Shown: positions 7,278-7,501 of the stretch, one piece after another
Numbering within the stretch: position 1 is the first letter of the stretch
How the letters are laid out: each line of letters begins with the position of its first letter
Source: Prevotella sp. CAG:924
GTDB taxonomy: Bacteria; Bacteroidota; Bacteroidia; Bacteroidales; Bacteroidaceae
Reading direction: 5' to 3'
NCBI GenBank assembly: GCA_000431975.1
Contig: HF988562.1
Span: 1-7,501 of the forward strand
Length of the DNA stretch: 7,501 nt
Notes under the pieces: model-generated
What the model saw: only the letters and a program-made list of their open reading frames with translations
Database searches by the model: none
What the model was told of the DNA's origin: nothing
Program-made: the position numbers and the translations under genes

Positions 7278-7295
7278 TGATGCTGTGAAGCATCG
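7278..7295 (+). other. Stem-loop with GNRA-type tetraloop in the 3' untranslated region
   Basis: GATGCT (7279-7284) and AGCATC (7289-7294) form a perfect 6-bp stem, extended by a T-G pair (7278/7295), closing a GTGA loop (GUGA in RNA, a GNRA tetraloop). No T-tract follows, so it is not a terminator in itself. It lies 53 bp after the anti-sigma stop and ahead of the real terminator. It could protect the transcript end or be the core of a small RNA; function is unknown. Confidence 0.4.
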
Positions 7296-7328
7296 CCTTC
7301 TAGTAATAACATACTAACGTAAGTAAGA

Positions 7329-7367
7329 GGGCCGGCAGTTCGATTGAACGCCGGCCCCTTGTTTTTT
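7329..7367 (+). terminator. Intrinsic terminator of the sigma/anti-sigma unit
   Basis: An 8-bp G/C stem GGGCCGGC (7329-7336) pairs with GCCGGCCC (7350-7357). Inside it, past a bulged A at 7337, GTTC (7338-7341) pairs with GAAC (7346-7349) around a GATT loop. The T-rich run TTGTTTTTT (7359-7367) follows at once. This is a textbook Rho-independent terminator on the + strand. On the - strand no T-run follows the stem, so it should act in one direction only. It lies about 100 bp after the last gene. Confidence 0.9.
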
Positions 7368-7501
7368 ATATGTGTCTATGAACGCAGAGTCCTGAGCCAC
7401 CCGATAAGTAGAGGGGAGATATGGGCTCAGATGAAGTACAGGGGTGAAAAGCAGAGGAATGGCCCAAGGGCGCGTATGGAATGAATGCGGGGAATGAAAC
7501 C
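7368..7501. other. Purine-rich tail without a recognised gene
   Basis: After the terminator no open frame longer than about 20 codons is seen on the + strand, and no gene reads in from the right edge on the - strand. From about 7407 onward the + strand is strongly purine-biased. GGAATG occurs three times (7456-7461, 7478-7483, 7491-7496). A 7-bp inverted repeat, CTGAGCC (7392-7398) with GGCTCAG (7424-7430), could form a long-loop hairpin. This may be the upstream region of the next transcription unit; no promoter element is clear. Confidence 0.3.

Noticed and set aside
7392..7430. Terminator or transposon end formed by CTGAGCC/GGCTCAG
   Set aside because: Only 7 bp with a 25-nt loop, no T-run, no direct repeats flanking it and no transposase nearby.

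Overview
The window looks like a chromosomal segment of a Bacteroidales bacterium, most likely Prevotella or a close relative. This rests on the gene content and order (topA, aroK, speA, argB, ECF sigma factor, small membrane protein), on short A/T-rich gene gaps with mostly weak or absent Shine-Dalgarno sequences, on a TAnnTTTG-type -7 promoter element ahead of topA, and on protein sequences of Bacteroidetes character. No database search was possible, so the genus is an inference. All six supported genes are on the + strand, and I see no mobile element, CRISPR array, rRNA or tRNA.

Layout. Positions 1-278 hold no recognisable gene, though both strands carry open frames there that deserve a check. 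A promoter (279-286) leads into topA (314-2725, DNA topoisomerase I), followed after 14 bp by aroK (2740-3288, shikimate kinase). An 86-bp gap with small palindromes precedes speA (3375-5267, biosynthetic arginine decarboxylase), and argB (5287-6126, acetylglutamate or succinylglutamate kinase) follows 19 bp later. A 65-bp gap then carries a good ECF-type promoter in front of an ECF sigma factor gene (6192-6722). Eleven bp further on is a gene for a single-pass membrane protein that is probably its anti-sigma factor (6734-7225). A stem-loop with a GNRA-type tetraloop (7278-7295) and a strong intrinsic terminator (7329-7367) close the unit. The last ~130 bp are purine-rich and show no gene.

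How the genes work together. topA controls negative supercoiling. aroK acts in the common aromatic pathway. argB and speA sit at the two ends of arginine metabolism: argB commits glutamate derivatives to arginine, and speA turns arginine into agmatine for polyamines. The sigma/membrane-protein pair looks like a self-regulated envelope-signalling module with its own promoter, placed downstream of the housekeeping run.

The region is mostly ordinary core genome. The points most worth a second look are the sigma/anti-sigma module with its promoter, the extra segment in ArgB, the unexplained upstream 230 bp, and the structured 3' region. I found no convincing undescribed system.
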